Of a DNA stretch of 64,000 nucleotides, positions 1-10,673 are shown piece by piece (position 1 is the first letter of the stretch; each line of letters opens with the position of its first letter). The notes beneath the pieces are model-generated. The model did not search any database, had not been told where the DNA came from, and saw nothing but the letters and a program-made list of their open reading frames with translations. Location of the stretch: positions 1,364,001 through 1,428,000 of the forward strand of contig CAVSUB010000013.1 in NCBI GenBank assembly GCA_963730995.1. The letters run 5' to 3'. Source of the DNA: CAVSUB01 sp963730995 (GTDB taxonomy: Bacteria; Acidobacteriota; Vicinamibacteria; Vicinamibacterales; 2-12-FULL-66-21). The position numbers were made by a program, and so were the translations under genes.

Positions 1-200
1 GTCTGCGCTATCCGCCGTTCGCAGCATTGATCGATGCCGCGAAACGCAATCTTGAGGGGAATGCCCTGGCGCGCCCACCTACGAACCTCCTCGAACGCAG
101 GGCCCACGATGCGAATCAGATGTCCGCCGTTCTTCTGGCACAGATAACTCTCGATCTGCCGGCAGTACTCCGCGATCGCCTTTGGATCTTCACCATTCAC
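1..200 (-). CDS. hypothetical protein, partial (C-terminus beyond window)
   Basis: Only the first 66 or so codons are present; the frame is open to the window edge. I start it at the GTG at 198-200, which overlaps the birA stop TGA (197-199) as GTGA, the kind of translational coupling seen elsewhere in this run. The visible part is soluble, with two charged helical stretches and the segments YLCQKNGGH and GPAFEEVRRW. I do not recognise a named domain. Position behind birA suggests co-transcription with the valS-nadC-birA run, but no function follows from that. Confidence 0.6.
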   Translation of the reverse strand, partial: MNGEDPKAIAEYCRQIESYLCQKNGGHLIRIVGPAFEEVRRWARQGIPLKIAFRGIDQCCERRIAQ

Positions 201-1006
201 TTCCACACGACCTCGCCCGCGATGACGCGCTCGATCCGGCCTCCAACTCGAACGAGCAGCGCCCCAGTGTCGTCGATTCCGAGCGCAACGCCTTCCACCC
301 GTCCTGACGGCGTGCCGAACTCCACGCCGCCGCTCCGAGACAAGGGCGACAACATCCGCCAGTCCTCGAGGACGCGAACGGCCATGCCTTTCTCGAAACT
401 CGACAGACACGAACTCAACGCTGCAAGCGTCTCCGCAAGAACCGACCCCGCGTCGACGGGGCGCCCGAGCTCCGCTTCGATCGACGTCGCCCGATCTCTC
501 AGTTCCGGCGGATACGCCGTCGTCCTGAGGTTGATGCCAAAGCCGAGGATGACGTAGATGAGGCCTTCGGCGCCAGAAGATGCTTCCGCAAGGATCCCTG
601 CGAGCTTGCGCGGCCGAGATGGTCGCGCACTGTCGGGCACGATGATGTCGTTCGGCCACTTGATTTGAACAGGCAGCGCTGTCGCGCGCGTGATTCCCTG
701 CGCTACGGCCACGCCGCCGGCGAGCGTCAGAAAGGGAGCCGCGCTCGGGTTCCGGACGATGAGCGAAACGTAGAGACCTGCGTCCGGCGGGGAATGCCAT
801 CGTCGGCCGAGCCGGCCGCGACCGGCGGTCTGAGACGATGCGACGACGAGCGTGCCTTCGGGTGATCCACCGTCCGCGAGCGCTGCGGCGACGTCGTTGG
901 TCGATCCAGTTTCCGTGAAGTAGTGGATCTCTACGCCGAGCCTGCCCCGCCGTGCCGCGGACGATTGGAGCGCCGCTTCAAGTTCCTGGGGAACGGGCTC
1001 AGGCAT
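197..1006 (-). CDS. birA: biotin--[acetyl-CoA-carboxylase] ligase
   Basis: Activates biotin with ATP and transfers it to the carboxyl carrier protein (BCCP) of biotin-dependent carboxylases in the cytoplasm. The 269 residues begin directly at the catalytic domain: STNDVAAALA near residue 35, the biotinoyl-AMP loop AGRGRLGRRW at 61-70, KWPND at 116-120, KLAGILAE and GFGINL near 155-160. There is no N-terminal winged helix, so this is the ligase-only type and should not act as a bio repressor. Start ATG at 1006 lies 8 bases inside the end of nadC, pointing to coupled translation. Confidence 0.95.
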   Translation of the reverse strand: MPEPVPQELEAALQSSAARRGRLGVEIHYFTETGSTNDVAAALADGGSPEGTLVVASSQTAGRGRLGRRWHSPPDAGLYVSLIVRNPSAAPFLTLAGGVAVAQGITRATALPVQIKWPNDIIVPDSARPSRPRKLAGILAEASSGAEGLIYVILGFGINLRTTAYPPELRDRATSIEAELGRPVDAGSVLAETLAALSSCLSSFEKGMAVRVLEDWRMLSPLSRSGGVEFGTPSGRVEGVALGIDDTGALLVRVGGRIERVIAGEVVWK

Positions 1007-1856
1007 CCGGCTCGAGCTCGAAGCTCAGATCGACCGATGGCGCGGAGTGCGTGAGCGCTCCGATGGAAACGTAGTCGGCGCCAGTCGCCGCGAGCTCAGG
1101 CAACCGCTCGAGGCTGACGCCGCCGGAAATCTCCGTCTTGGCGCGCCCCGCGATGCGCCGCACGGCTTCTCGGATGTCCCCGGTTGACAGGTTGTCGAGC
1201 AGGATGACGTCCACGCCGGCGGTCAGCGCCTGATCGACCTGCTCGAGGCTCTGCGCCTCGACCTCGATCGGCATCTCCTGACCGGCCGCCTTCATGCGCC
1301 GCACAGCCTCCCCGACTCCACCGGCGAGACGCACGTGGTTGTCCTTGATCAGGATCCCGTCGTCGAGGCCGCCCCGATGATTCATCCCACCGCCAGCCCG
1401 CACGGCGTACTTCTCCAGGGCGCGTAGCGTCGGCGTCGTCTTGCGCGTGTCGAGGATCGTGATTCGGCCGCCTGCGGCCTCGACGAACTGACGTGTGAGC
1501 GTCGCAACCCCCGAGAGCCGCTGCAGGAAATTGAGCGCCGTGCGCTCAGCTGTCAACAGGCTCGCCGCAGAGCCTTTGACAGTCGCGACGATGTCGCCGG
1601 AAGCGCACTCGTCCCCATCCTCGTGACCGCTTTGGACCGTGACCGACGGATCGAGCTGCCGGAACACCTCGATGGCGACATCGAGCCCTGCCACCACGCA
1701 CGCTCCCTTCGCCAGGAGCACACCCGTCGCTCGCTGCTGCGGGGCAACGGTTCCCTCCGTCGTCACATCTCCCCAGCCGAGATCCTCGGCCAGAGCGCGC
1801 CGCACGATCTCCCGGTAGGTGCCAGGCTCGAGCGGAGTGAAGGGAACGCTCTTCAT
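999..1856 (-). CDS. nadC: nicotinate-nucleotide diphosphorylase (quinolinate phosphoribosyltransferase)
   Basis: Converts quinolinate and PRPP to nicotinate mononucleotide in de novo NAD synthesis. At 285 residues it has the usual family length. Recognisable parts are EDLGWGDVTTEGT near the N-terminus, ERTALNFLQRLSGVATLT, the substrate-binding run DTRKTTPTLRALEKYAV with GGGMNHRGGLDDGILIKDNH, the EVEAQS and LLDN strands of the barrel, and ISGGVSLE. The start codon overlaps the valS stop as ATGA (1853-1856). nadA and nadB are not in the window. Confidence 0.96.
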   Translation of the reverse strand: MKSVPFTPLEPGTYREIVRRALAEDLGWGDVTTEGTVAPQQRATGVLLAKGACVVAGLDVAIEVFRQLDPSVTVQSGHEDGDECASGDIVATVKGSAASLLTAERTALNFLQRLSGVATLTRQFVEAAGGRITILDTRKTTPTLRALEKYAVRAGGGMNHRGGLDDGILIKDNHVRLAGGVGEAVRRMKAAGQEMPIEVEAQSLEQVDQALTAGVDVILLDNLSTGDIREAVRRIAGRAKTEISGGVSLERLPELAATGADYVSIGALTHSAPSVDLSFELEPDA

Positions 1857-4456
1857 GTCCGCCCGTCCAGTGGCGGCTCGGGATCTGCCAGCACGACACT
1901 GACATTGAAGGCTTCCGATGCCGATGACTCGAGGCCGTCGATGAGCCCGGAGGCGCGAAGGTCCCGCTCGACATCATTCAGCAGCGCCAGCTGTGCCGAC
2001 GGCGCCAGGATTGCGGCGCGCGCCACGCGGGTCTTGAGCGGCCGCTGCTCCTCCGACTTCTTCTTGCGGATGGCGCCGAGAACGGCGCTGGCGAATTCCA
2101 GCGCCTGCACGCCCGACTCGTGCTCTCTTGACGGTTCACACGCCGCGAGGACTTCCTCCGGCGTCGGCCAAGGCGCCCGATGAACGGACCCGTCCTGCCA
2201 CCAGGACCACACTTCTTCCGTTACAAACGGGAGGAAAGGCGCAAACAGCCGAAGCATCGTCGACAGCGCCGCCATCAATGCGCCGTTCGCCGACGCGGCA
2301 AGCTCCGAACCCTGATCGCCGTAGCGACGGCCTTTGACGAGTTCGAGGTAGTCGTCGCAGAACGACCAGAAGAACGATTCCGTCCGTTCGAGCACACGCG
2401 CGTAGTTGTACCCGTCGAGGTCTGCCGTCGTTTCCCGCACCAGCCGAGCGAGCGACGTGAGGAGCCCGCGGTCAACAGCGGCCGTCACCGGTCCTCGCGG
2501 ATCGGGCCGAGACAGAACGAACTTCGACGCGTTCAACAGCTTGATCGCGAGCCTCCGGCCCACCTTCATCTGGCCGGTGTCGAAGGCCGTATCCGTGCCT
2601 GGCCGGCCACTGGCGGCCCAGTAGCGCACGCCGTCCGACCCGTGCTCGTCGAGCAGTCCTTTGGGGGTGACGACATTGCCCTTGGACTTCGACATCTTCT
2701 TGCGGTCGGGGTCGAGCACCCATCCGGAGATTGCGGCGTTCTTCCACGGCAAGGAATCGTGTTCAAGCTCGGATCGCAGGACAGTCGAGAACAGCCACGT
2801 GCGGATGATGTCGTGCGCCTGCGGTCTGACGTCCATGGGGAACACGCGGGCAAACAGATCGGGATCCTCCTCCCACCGCGCCGCGATCTGCGGGGTCAGC
2901 GAGGATGTCGCCCAGGTATCCATGATGTCCGGATCGCCCGTAAAACCGCCAGGGACGTCGCGCTGCTCGGCCCGGTAGCCGTCCGGCACGTCGGTCGACG
3001 GATCGATTGGTAGTTGCGTGTCGTCAGGAAGCAGCCGCGCCGCGTGGTCGGGCGTCCCATCCTCGCGGATTCGATACCACACGGGGAACGGCACGCCGAA
3101 GAAGCGCTGCCGGCTGACGCACCAGTCGCCCACAAGGCCGTTGATCCAGTTCTCCAGACGCGCCTGCATGTAGGCCGGGTGCCATCGCAGCTCGCTGGCC
3201 CGCGCGAGCAATGCCCCGCGGAAGTCCATCGTCTTGATGAACCACTGGCGGCTGGTGAGGATCTCGAGCGGACGGTCGCCCTTCTCGTAGAACTTCACGG
3301 CGTGGGTAATCGCGCGGGGCTCGCCGAGGAGGTCTCCGCTCTCGCGCAGAAGCTCTACGATCCGAATGCGCGCTTTGAGCGCGGACAGGTTCGTCAGCTG
3401 GTCGTATGCGTGTTGCGCGCGCGGCCGATCGACCGTTTCCCAGCCGGGTTCCCCCCACGTCACCGGCCGCAGTGCGCCGTTCGGCTGCAGGATCGAGCGG
3501 ACCGGCAACGCCAGCTCGCGCCACCAGACGACGTCGGTGACGTCGCCGAACGTGCAGATCATCGCAACGCCCGATCCCTTGTCCGGATCGGCGAGGTGAT
3601 GCGGCTTCACGGGCACTCGGACGCCGAAGATCGGCGTGACGACGTCGGTACCGAAGATCGGCTTGTAGCGCTCGTCGTCCGGATGCGCCACGAGCGCGAC
3701 GCACGCCGGAATCAGCTCCGGGCGCGTCGTCTCGATCTCGACGAACTCGCCGTCCGGCCGCGCGAAGCGGATGCGATGATACGCGCCCGGTTGCTCGCGA
3801 TCCTCGAGCTCCGCCTGCGCGACGGCGGTACGGAAATCCACGTCCCACAGGGTCGGCGCCTCGAGCTGATAGGCGAGGCCGCGCCGTAGCAGCCGCAGGA
3901 ACGCGAGCTGTGATACGCGCTGGGCACGTCGATCGATCGTGGCGTAGGTCAGCGTCCAGTCCACCGACAGCCCCAGCGTCCGCCACAAGTCCTCGAACGC
4001 CTTCTCGTCCTCTGCGGTCAACCGCGTGCAGAGCTCGATGAAGTTGGGTCGGGAGACGGGCACCGGCTGCTTGCCCGGCTTCTCAGGCGGAACGAACGCC
4101 GGATCGTATGGAAGCGAGGGATCGCACCGCACGCCGAAATAGTTTTGCACCCGTCGCTCGGTGGGAAGTCCGTTGTCGTCCCACCCCATCGGATAGAAGA
4201 CGGCCTTGCCACGCATCCGCTGGAAGCGAGCGACGACGTCAGTGTGCGTGTACGAGAAGACGTGGCCGACGTGAAGCGACCCGCTGACGGTCGGCGGCGG
4301 TGTGTCGACCGAGAAGATATCTGCGCGCGACCTGGTGCGATCGAAGCGGTAGACGCCCTCGGATTCCCATCGGGCCATCCACTTCTGCTCGAGGCCTTCG
4401 AGCGCGGGCTTGTCGGGAACGGTGAAGGAACGCTGGAGGTCCAGACCGTCTGGCAT
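1853..4456 (-). CDS. valS: valyl-tRNA synthetase
   Basis: Charges tRNA-Val with valine. I start at ATG 4454-4456 because GGAGG sits 3 bases upstream and homology begins at once (FTVPDKPALEGLEQKW); the frame is open 25 codons further but those codons look non-coding. Product 867 aa. HIGH signature is LHVGH near residue 61-65, the KMSKS loop is KKMSKSKGNV about two thirds along, followed by the anticodon-binding domain. The sequence style (DIFSVDTPPPTVSGS, AVFYPMGWDDNGLPTERRVQ) resembles the ValRS type I know from actinobacteria rather than the E. coli type, and it lacks the usual long C-terminal coiled coil. Confidence 0.95.
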   Translation of the reverse strand: MPDGLDLQRSFTVPDKPALEGLEQKWMARWESEGVYRFDRTRSRADIFSVDTPPPTVSGSLHVGHVFSYTHTDVVARFQRMRGKAVFYPMGWDDNGLPTERRVQNYFGVRCDPSLPYDPAFVPPEKPGKQPVPVSRPNFIELCTRLTAEDEKAFEDLWRTLGLSVDWTLTYATIDRRAQRVSQLAFLRLLRRGLAYQLEAPTLWDVDFRTAVAQAELEDREQPGAYHRIRFARPDGEFVEIETTRPELIPACVALVAHPDDERYKPIFGTDVVTPIFGVRVPVKPHHLADPDKGSGVAMICTFGDVTDVVWWRELALPVRSILQPNGALRPVTWGEPGWETVDRPRAQHAYDQLTNLSALKARIRIVELLRESGDLLGEPRAITHAVKFYEKGDRPLEILTSRQWFIKTMDFRGALLARASELRWHPAYMQARLENWINGLVGDWCVSRQRFFGVPFPVWYRIREDGTPDHAARLLPDDTQLPIDPSTDVPDGYRAEQRDVPGGFTGDPDIMDTWATSSLTPQIAARWEEDPDLFARVFPMDVRPQAHDIIRTWLFSTVLRSELEHDSLPWKNAAISGWVLDPDRKKMSKSKGNVVTPKGLLDEHGSDGVRYWAASGRPGTDTAFDTGQMKVGRRLAIKLLNASKFVLSRPDPRGPVTAAVDRGLLTSLARLVRETTADLDGYNYARVLERTESFFWSFCDDYLELVKGRRYGDQGSELAASANGALMAALSTMLRLFAPFLPFVTEEVWSWWQDGSVHRAPWPTPEEVLAACEPSREHESGVQALEFASAVLGAIRKKKSEEQRPLKTRVARAAILAPSAQLALLNDVERDLRASGLIDGLESSASEAFNVSVVLADPEPPLDGRT

Positions 4457-4573
4457 GACCCTCCATCCTATCAGTGTTGGAGGCACTGTGTACGGCCGGT
4501 CTGGCGAACCACCGGAGTAGAGCGGCAACAACGCGCGACCGGATCCGACAACAAGCTGTCGGATTCTGCTGAA

Positions 4574-5513
4574 TCAGGCGCCGCCGCTCTGTCGTTGCTG
4601 CACTTTCTTGATGCGCTCGATCTCTTCGCGGACGAGGCGTTCCGCCGCGTCGAGGACAGCTTGCCGCATGGGCTCGTCACCGAGTCGGGCAATCACCCGA
4701 CGCGCGATCTCATCGAGCGTCGCATCCGACAAGGCGAGTGGCGGAAGGGCAGGACCGGAAGACGGGGTCCCCCGTTCCGCGGCAAGCAGCGCGCCGAACG
4801 CATCGGACAACGACGGCGACGTCGACGCCTCTGCTGCGGCCGACCCTTGATACACCGAGCCTGGATCCGTGGCCGGCGTCGCGCCGGCCACGTGGACGGG
4901 CTGCCCGGAGTTCGTCACGATCTGCGGATTCCACGCGCCGTCAGCTTCTTCACTCGCGCCCGCCGCGGCAGACGGCACCGGCACTCCAAACGGTCGAGGG
5001 GTTGTGCTCATGGAGGCGAACGCTGCGTCGAGGCGATCGAGGTAGTCTTCGCCCGCGGATGACGGCGGCGTCGAAGCGGGCGCGTCAGCCGCGGAGCCCC
5101 AGGCCGCCGCTGGCCCGTTTGGAATCGAAGGACGTGCGGATGCGTGACGGCCCGCCAGGAGCTCGCGAACACGAGCGATCACGAGCTGCGGCTCGAACGG
5201 CTTGACCAGCACGCCGTCGCAGCCGACGTCCCGCGCGCGAGCGTGATCGACGGGCTCGAAAGCTCCAGCCAGCAGCAGGACCGGGATGTGCGCGAGGTGC
5301 GCGGATCTTTTTCACGAACGCCGCGACCTCGTAGCCGTCGTGTTCCGGCATCCCGACATCCGCGAGGATGATGTCCGGCGGAGTGGTCCTGATCTTCTGG
5401 ATCGCCTCGCGCCCGTCGCTGGCCGTAACGACGGTGATGTCTTCGTCGGCGAACGTCAGCTCGATGACGCGCCGAATCGTCAGGCTGTCGTCCGCGAGCA
5501 GCAGTGTTGGCAT
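4574..5513 (-). CDS. response regulator, receiver domain with Pro/Ala linker and C-terminal helix; +1 frameshift
   Basis: The N-terminal 70 residues are a CheY-like receiver: LLLADDSLTIRRVIE with the acidic pair, and phospho-acceptor in IILADVGMPEHDGYE. The frame then breaks at a run of five T at 5308-5312 (five A on the coding strand). Dropping one base restores the second half of the receiver, HIPVLLLAGAFEPVDHARA and VLVKPFEPQLV with the conserved Lys, and the gene runs to 4574. After it come a low-complexity Ala/Pro/Ser region and a C-terminal amphipathic helix (DATLDEIARRVIARLGDEP, EEIERIKKVQQ) of a type common in acidobacterial regulators. There is no DNA-binding output domain. Length is 3n+1, so one extra base explains it. 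Partner kinase is not in the window. It lies 14 bases behind the mutase small subunit. Confidence 0.8.
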
Positions 5514-5527
5514 CTCGTAACCGTATC

Positions 5528-5935
5528 CTAGACCTGCTCGACGCGAGGCCGGACATTGGCCTGGATGAACTCGACGATCTGCTGCATCGGGGTTCCGGGA
5601 AGGAAGATGCCCTTCACGCCCATCTCGCGCAGCTTTGGAATATCGACGTCCGGGATGATTCCGCCGACCACCAGCAGCACATCTCCGAGCCCGCGCGCCT
5701 CGAGCAATTCGAGCACACGGGGACAGATGTGCATGTGCGCGCCGGAAAGGATCGAGAGGCCGATCGCGTCGGCATCCTCCTGGAGGGCCGCAGCCACGAT
5801 CTGCTCGGGCGTCTGGCGGAGGCCCATGTAGATGACCTCCATGCCGGCATCGCGCAACGCGCGCGCGATCACCTTCGCACCCCGATCGTGCCCGTCGAGG
5901 CCTGGTTTCGCGATGACGACTCGGATTTTGCGCAT
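5528..5935 (-). CDS. methylmalonyl-CoA mutase, cobalamin-binding small subunit
   Basis: A 135-residue stand-alone B12-binding domain, equivalent to the C-terminal domain of the fused mutase. It holds the base-off/His-on motif as PGLDGHDRGAKVIARAL near residue 10-26, then SILSGAHMHICPRVLELL and VVGGIIPDVDIPKLREMGV, the Rossmann strands that cradle the corrin. It pairs with the large subunit encoded upstream at 6118-7786 to interconvert (R)-methylmalonyl-CoA and succinyl-CoA in propionate and branched-chain catabolism. The split-subunit form is common in archaea and several bacterial phyla. The ATG at 5935 has no strong Shine-Dalgarno. Confidence 0.93.
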   Translation of the reverse strand: MRKIRVVIAKPGLDGHDRGAKVIARALRDAGMEVIYMGLRQTPEQIVAAALQEDADAIGLSILSGAHMHICPRVLELLEARGLGDVLLVVGGIIPDVDIPKLREMGVKGIFLPGTPMQQIVEFIQANVRPRVEQV

Positions 5936-5956
5936 TAGTCAACGGTGTCAGCTTCT

Positions 5957-6026
5957 CTCACTGCCGCGGGGCCCCACCCCACGGCCCATTCGCCGCTCGC
6001 TCCGCTCGCGGCTGGTTAGCAGCGAC
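5957..6026. repeat. intergenic repeat family B, copy 1 (gcggggccccacccc core)
   Basis: Lies in the 182-base gap between the two mutase subunit genes. The core gcggggccccacccc is followed by a short palindrome (cgctcgctccgctcgcg). The same order of blocks recurs in inverse orientation at 42539-42607 and, in part, within the uvrC insertion at 27345-27420. Its place inside an operon argues against a strong terminator; it may be an mRNA hairpin between cistrons or an inert element. Confidence 0.65.
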
Positions 6027-6117
6027 AGCCTGCGGTCAGGAGCGATTATCTGTGTAGGATCCTTCGACCGAGATCGCAAGGTTTTGCGGATCCCGGACCA
6101 GCTGGATCCCGTCAGCG

Positions 6118-7786
<1,669 letters not shown>

Positions 7787-7794
7787 TACCGGAC

Positions 7795-7800
7795 ATTATA
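7795..7800 (-). promoter_or_regulatory. -10 box upstream of the mutase large subunit
   Basis: On the minus strand the sequence reads TATAAT-gtccggta-ATG, a perfect consensus -10 hexamer ending 8 bases before the ATG at 7786. Transcription normally begins 6-8 bases after such a box, which would put the 5' end at or next to the start codon. I see no convincing -35 hexamer 16-18 bases further upstream. TTG-rich or extended -10 elements are also absent. Confidence 0.45.
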
Positions 7801-7811
7801 GTCAGCTGGTG

Positions 7812-7870
7812 GTTCCTGCTTGCTGCTTCCCGCTTCCCGCTTCCCGCTTCCTGGTTCCCGCTTCCCGCGC
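7812..7870. repeat. 7-bp tandem repeat, unit gcttccc
   Basis: About five imperfect copies of the heptamer gcttccc (cttcccg register), the last copies degenerate (cttcctg, gttcccg). Sits between the collagen-like gene and the mutase gene. Part of the set of 7-bp-period tracts also seen at 7925-7972, 16484-16568, 19317-19396, 42493-42521, 46245-46388 and 53975-54030. Confidence 0.8.
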
Positions 7871-7924
7871 GTCACGCGAGCCCGGCTGGTCATTCGCCTT
7901 TCGACTCAGCCGGACCCAACGCCG

Positions 7925-7972
7925 GAGCGGGAAGCTGGGAGCTGATAGCTGATAGCTGATAGCTGATAGCCG
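7925..7972. repeat. 7-bp tandem repeat, unit agctgat
   Basis: Four near-perfect copies of agctgat in a row, preceded by the related gggaagctggg. It starts right behind the stop codon of the collagen-like gene (7975, minus strand), so it forms the 3' flank of that gene. The same unit in degenerate form makes the inverted-arm tracts at 16484-16568 and 19317-19396. Confidence 0.85.
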
Positions 7973-7974
7973 AC

Positions 7975-8973
7975 CTACTGCATCACCGCGCACGTCACGT
8001 GGACGCGCACCTGCGCGCTCATCAGGGTCGTGGCGGTGTTGTTGCGCACCGCAACGCGCCAGCCCGACGTCGATCCGGTGAACGGCTCGGATGCGAGGAC
8101 GGTGAGCTGCTGCCCCGACCCGACGAGCTCGAAGCCGCCGCCAAGCGGCATTCGCCCCGCGCTGCAGTTTGCCGACTGCGGCGCGAGCACCACCGCCGGG
8201 TTCGCGTTGAACGGTGTGTTGGGGACGACGATGTATTCGTAGCCACTGACGCCGGAGGGACCTGGGAGGCCCATTGGTCCTGCCGGACCGATCGGCCCTC
8301 CAGGGCCCATTGGCCCGATCGCGCCTGAGGCACCCTGCGCTCCCGCGGGACCTTGGGGACCGGGATTGCCGGCAGGACCCGCGGGACCGGCCGCTCCCTG
8401 GATGCCCTGAGCGCCTGCATCCCCTTTCGGGCCCTGCGGACCGATCGCACCGCCCGGTCCCTGCGGTCCGACTGGGCCGATGTCACCCTTTGGACCTGCA
8501 ACCCCTGCTGGTCCCGCTGGCCCCGTTGGCCCTGCTGGTCCGACTGGTCCTACTGGCCCCGCCGGTCCAGGAGGCCCCTGCGGGCCCGTCTCGCCACGAG
8601 AGCCAGTCACTCCGGTGGGGCCCTCCACCGTCGCAATCGTTTGCGCAGTCGCGTAGAACACGCCGACATCCGGCTTGCCGTTGCCGCGCGCGACGGTCAC
8701 CAGATAAGTGCCATCGGGCATTGCTGCGGGGAACATGACGACGAGCTGCGTGTCGCTCGCGCTGATGACCGTCATCGGCATCGACTCGCAATAGACGGCT
8801 GGTGCAGTCGATCCGAAGTTCTGCCCCTTCAGCGTCAGCGTCTCCGCTGGTCGGTTCACCGCGGCGCTGAGCACGACGAGCTGCTTGTCTGGTCCCGCGA
8901 GGACGATTCGGCCCCCGCCGAAGGTCCCCATCAGCAGAAATGCCGCAACGAGCTTCCACCTGGATGTGCGCAT
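7975..8973 (-). CDS. secreted collagen-like protein with IPT/TIG-like N-terminal domain
   Basis: I start at ATG 8973 (GGAGG upstream) rather than five codons earlier. The 332 residues divide into a signal peptide (MRTSRWKLVAAFLLMGTFGG), a small beta-sandwich resembling IPT/TIG repeats (ETLTLKGQNFGSTAP, DTQLVVMFPAAMPDGTYLVT), about 125 residues of uninterrupted Gly-X-Y triplets starting near GPTGVTGSRGETGPQGPPG, and a C-terminal beta-rich cap (YEYIVVPNTPF, NCSAGRMPLGGGFEL, GWRVAVRN). The triplets should form a collagen triple helix outside the cell. No anchor or sorting signal is visible. Proline-rich GPAGPVGP units are codon-repetitive, so copy number may vary among strains. Confidence 0.85.
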   Translation of the reverse strand: MRTSRWKLVAAFLLMGTFGGGRIVLAGPDKQLVVLSAAVNRPAETLTLKGQNFGSTAPAVYCESMPMTVISASDTQLVVMFPAAMPDGTYLVTVARGNGKPDVGVFYATAQTIATVEGPTGVTGSRGETGPQGPPGPAGPVGPVGPAGPTGPAGPAGVAGPKGDIGPVGPQGPGGAIGPQGPKGDAGAQGIQGAAGPAGPAGNPGPQGPAGAQGASGAIGPMGPGGPIGPAGPMGLPGPSGVSGYEYIVVPNTPFNANPAVVLAPQSANCSAGRMPLGGGFELVGSGQQLTVLASEPFTGSTSGWRVAVRNNTATTLMSAQVRVHVTCAVMQ

Positions 8974-9256
8974 GGCCTCCACCTCCACCCGGGATCAGGC
9001 AACAGGAGGACCACCCGACCATTTCGCCCTTGCGACGCGCGCAAGCGCTGCGACGTGAGCGGGTTTGGCGTGGGTGCACACAGCCCGCACCGCTCACCCT
9101 CTCTTCTCGATCGTGGCGCATTACGGAACAGGGCGCACAAGTTCGAGATCGGCATCGGTCCACGGGGCCGATACGACGGAGACGCACTCCCGATTTCGAT
9201 TCTGTCGGCCGCAAGAAATCCTCGCCTCACAAGGCTTTCTCGAGACCCGCCTGTTC

Positions 9257-9285
9257 TTGACTTGCGCACGGGGCCACGTTAGCTT
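9257..9285 (+). promoter_or_regulatory. sigma-70-type promoter of the glutamate dehydrogenase gene
   Basis: TTGACT at 9257-9262 and TAGCTT at 9280-9285 are separated by exactly 17 bases. The start codon is at 9345, leaving a leader of about 50 bases that ends with CAGGAG 5 bases before ATG. The rest of the 371-base divergent gap to the collagen-like gene shows no gene. Confidence 0.55.
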
Positions 9286-9344
9286 GAGCCGTTTGGGATC
9301 CGGCGGCGCACGTAGACGAAGGCGATCACATCCTCAGGAGTGTT

Positions 9345-10596
9345 ATGGAAGCAGGCGGAAGCATCTTCAACGCAATGCTCCAGGAGTTCGACGGCGCCGC
9401 GCGGCTGCTCGGTCTCGATCCTGGCATCTGGAAGATCCTCACCAGTCCGAAGCGGCAAATCACCGTCTCCTGTCCGATCCAGATGGACAACGGCGAAATC
9501 GAAGTCTTCACCGGATACCGCGTGCAGTACAACATCACCCTTGGCCCGGCCAAGGGCGGCATCCGCTATCACCCCGACGTGTCGCTCGACGAAGTCACGG
9601 CGCTCGCGGCCTGGATGACGTGGAAGTGCGCGGTCGCGCACGTGCCGTTCGGCGGCGGCAAGGGTGGCGTCGTCTGCGATCCGACCCGCATGTCGCGCCG
9701 CGAGCTCGAGGCGCTGACGCGCCGCTACGTTGCGGAAATCATCGACTCCATCGGCCCAGAGAAGGACGTCCCCGCGCCTGACGTCAACACGAACGATCAG
9801 ATCATGGCGTGGGTCATGGACACCTACAGCATGCACGTCGGCCATACGTCCACAGCCGTCGTCACGGGTAAGCCCGTGGAGATGGGCGGATCGCTCGGGC
9901 GGCGCGAGGCTACCGGACGCGGCGTGATGATCGTGACGCGCGAAGCGGCGCAGCATCTGGGGTTCGACATCAAGGGCGCGACAGTCGCGGTGCAGGGTTT
10001 CGGGAATGTCGGGTCGGTCTCAGCGGATCTGCTCGCGGGACTGGGCGCGAAGATCGTCGCCGTGACGGACTGGAAGGGCGGCGTCTACAACCCGGACGGG
10101 CCTCGACGTTGCCAGGATGCTCGATTTCGCTCGCCAGCACAAAACGATCGACGGTTTTCCCGGCGGGGAGTCGATCGAGAACGAGCAGCTGTTCGCGCTC
10201 GAAGTGGACGTGCTCGTTCCGGCCGCCCTCGAAAATCAGATCACGATGGAGAACGCGCCGGCGATCAAAGCGAGGATCGTGGCGGAGGGAGCGAACGGAC
10301 CGACCACGCCGGAGGCGCACCGGCATCTGCACGAGCGGGGCGTCTTCGTGATCCCCGACATTCTCGCCAACGCCGGCGGTGTCACGACGTCGTATTTCGA
10401 GTGGGTGCAGGATCGCCACGGCTACTTCTGGACCGAACCCGAAGTGAACCACCGGCTCGAGACGATGATGCGTGAGGCGTTCCGCGCCGTCCTGCAGACG
10501 TCCCTGAAGTACAAGACCGACATGCGGACCGCCGCCTACATCGTAGCGATCAACCGGGTCGCGACGGTGACGAAAATGCGAGGGATGTACGCGTGA
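9345..10596 (+). CDS. Glu/Leu/Phe/Val dehydrogenase (glutamate dehydrogenase); +1 frameshift
   Basis: Reversibly deaminates glutamate to 2-oxoglutarate with NAD(P). N-terminal domain: YNITLGPAKGGIRYHPDVS, WMTWKCAVAHVPFGGGKGGV with the catalytic Lys pair, and VPAPDVNTND. The Rossmann domain starts with GATVAVQGFGNVGSVSA. The frame breaks after VYNPDG at GGG 10098-10100; with one G fewer it continues LDVARMLDFARQHKTIDGFP and runs through VPAALENQIT, VAEGANGPTTPEA and ILANAGGVTTSYFEWVQD to the stop at 10594-10596. Total length is 3n+1 and the product would be 416 aa, normal for the family. The cofactor type cannot be told safely by eye. Confidence 0.93.
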
Positions 10597-10609
10597 GACG
10601 CCGGTCCGG

Positions 10610-10634
10610 CGAGGCGGTGCATCGTACCGCCTCG
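10610..10634. terminator. stem-loop between convergent genes
   Basis: Perfect 9-bp stem cgaggcggt / accgcctcg with a 7-base loop in the 77-base gap between the convergent dehydrogenase and VWA genes. There is no clean T-run on either side, so termination efficiency is uncertain, but the position fits a shared terminator. Confidence 0.5.
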
Positions 10635-10673
10635 TGATCTCGTCCTTGATGGCGCGGACGCGAAACTAGCGGC

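Noticed and set aside
5290..5320. Programmed frameshift at A AAA AAG in the response regulator
   Set aside because: The heptamer suits -1 slippage, but the required shift is +1. Twelve other genes show the same +1 pattern without such a motif.
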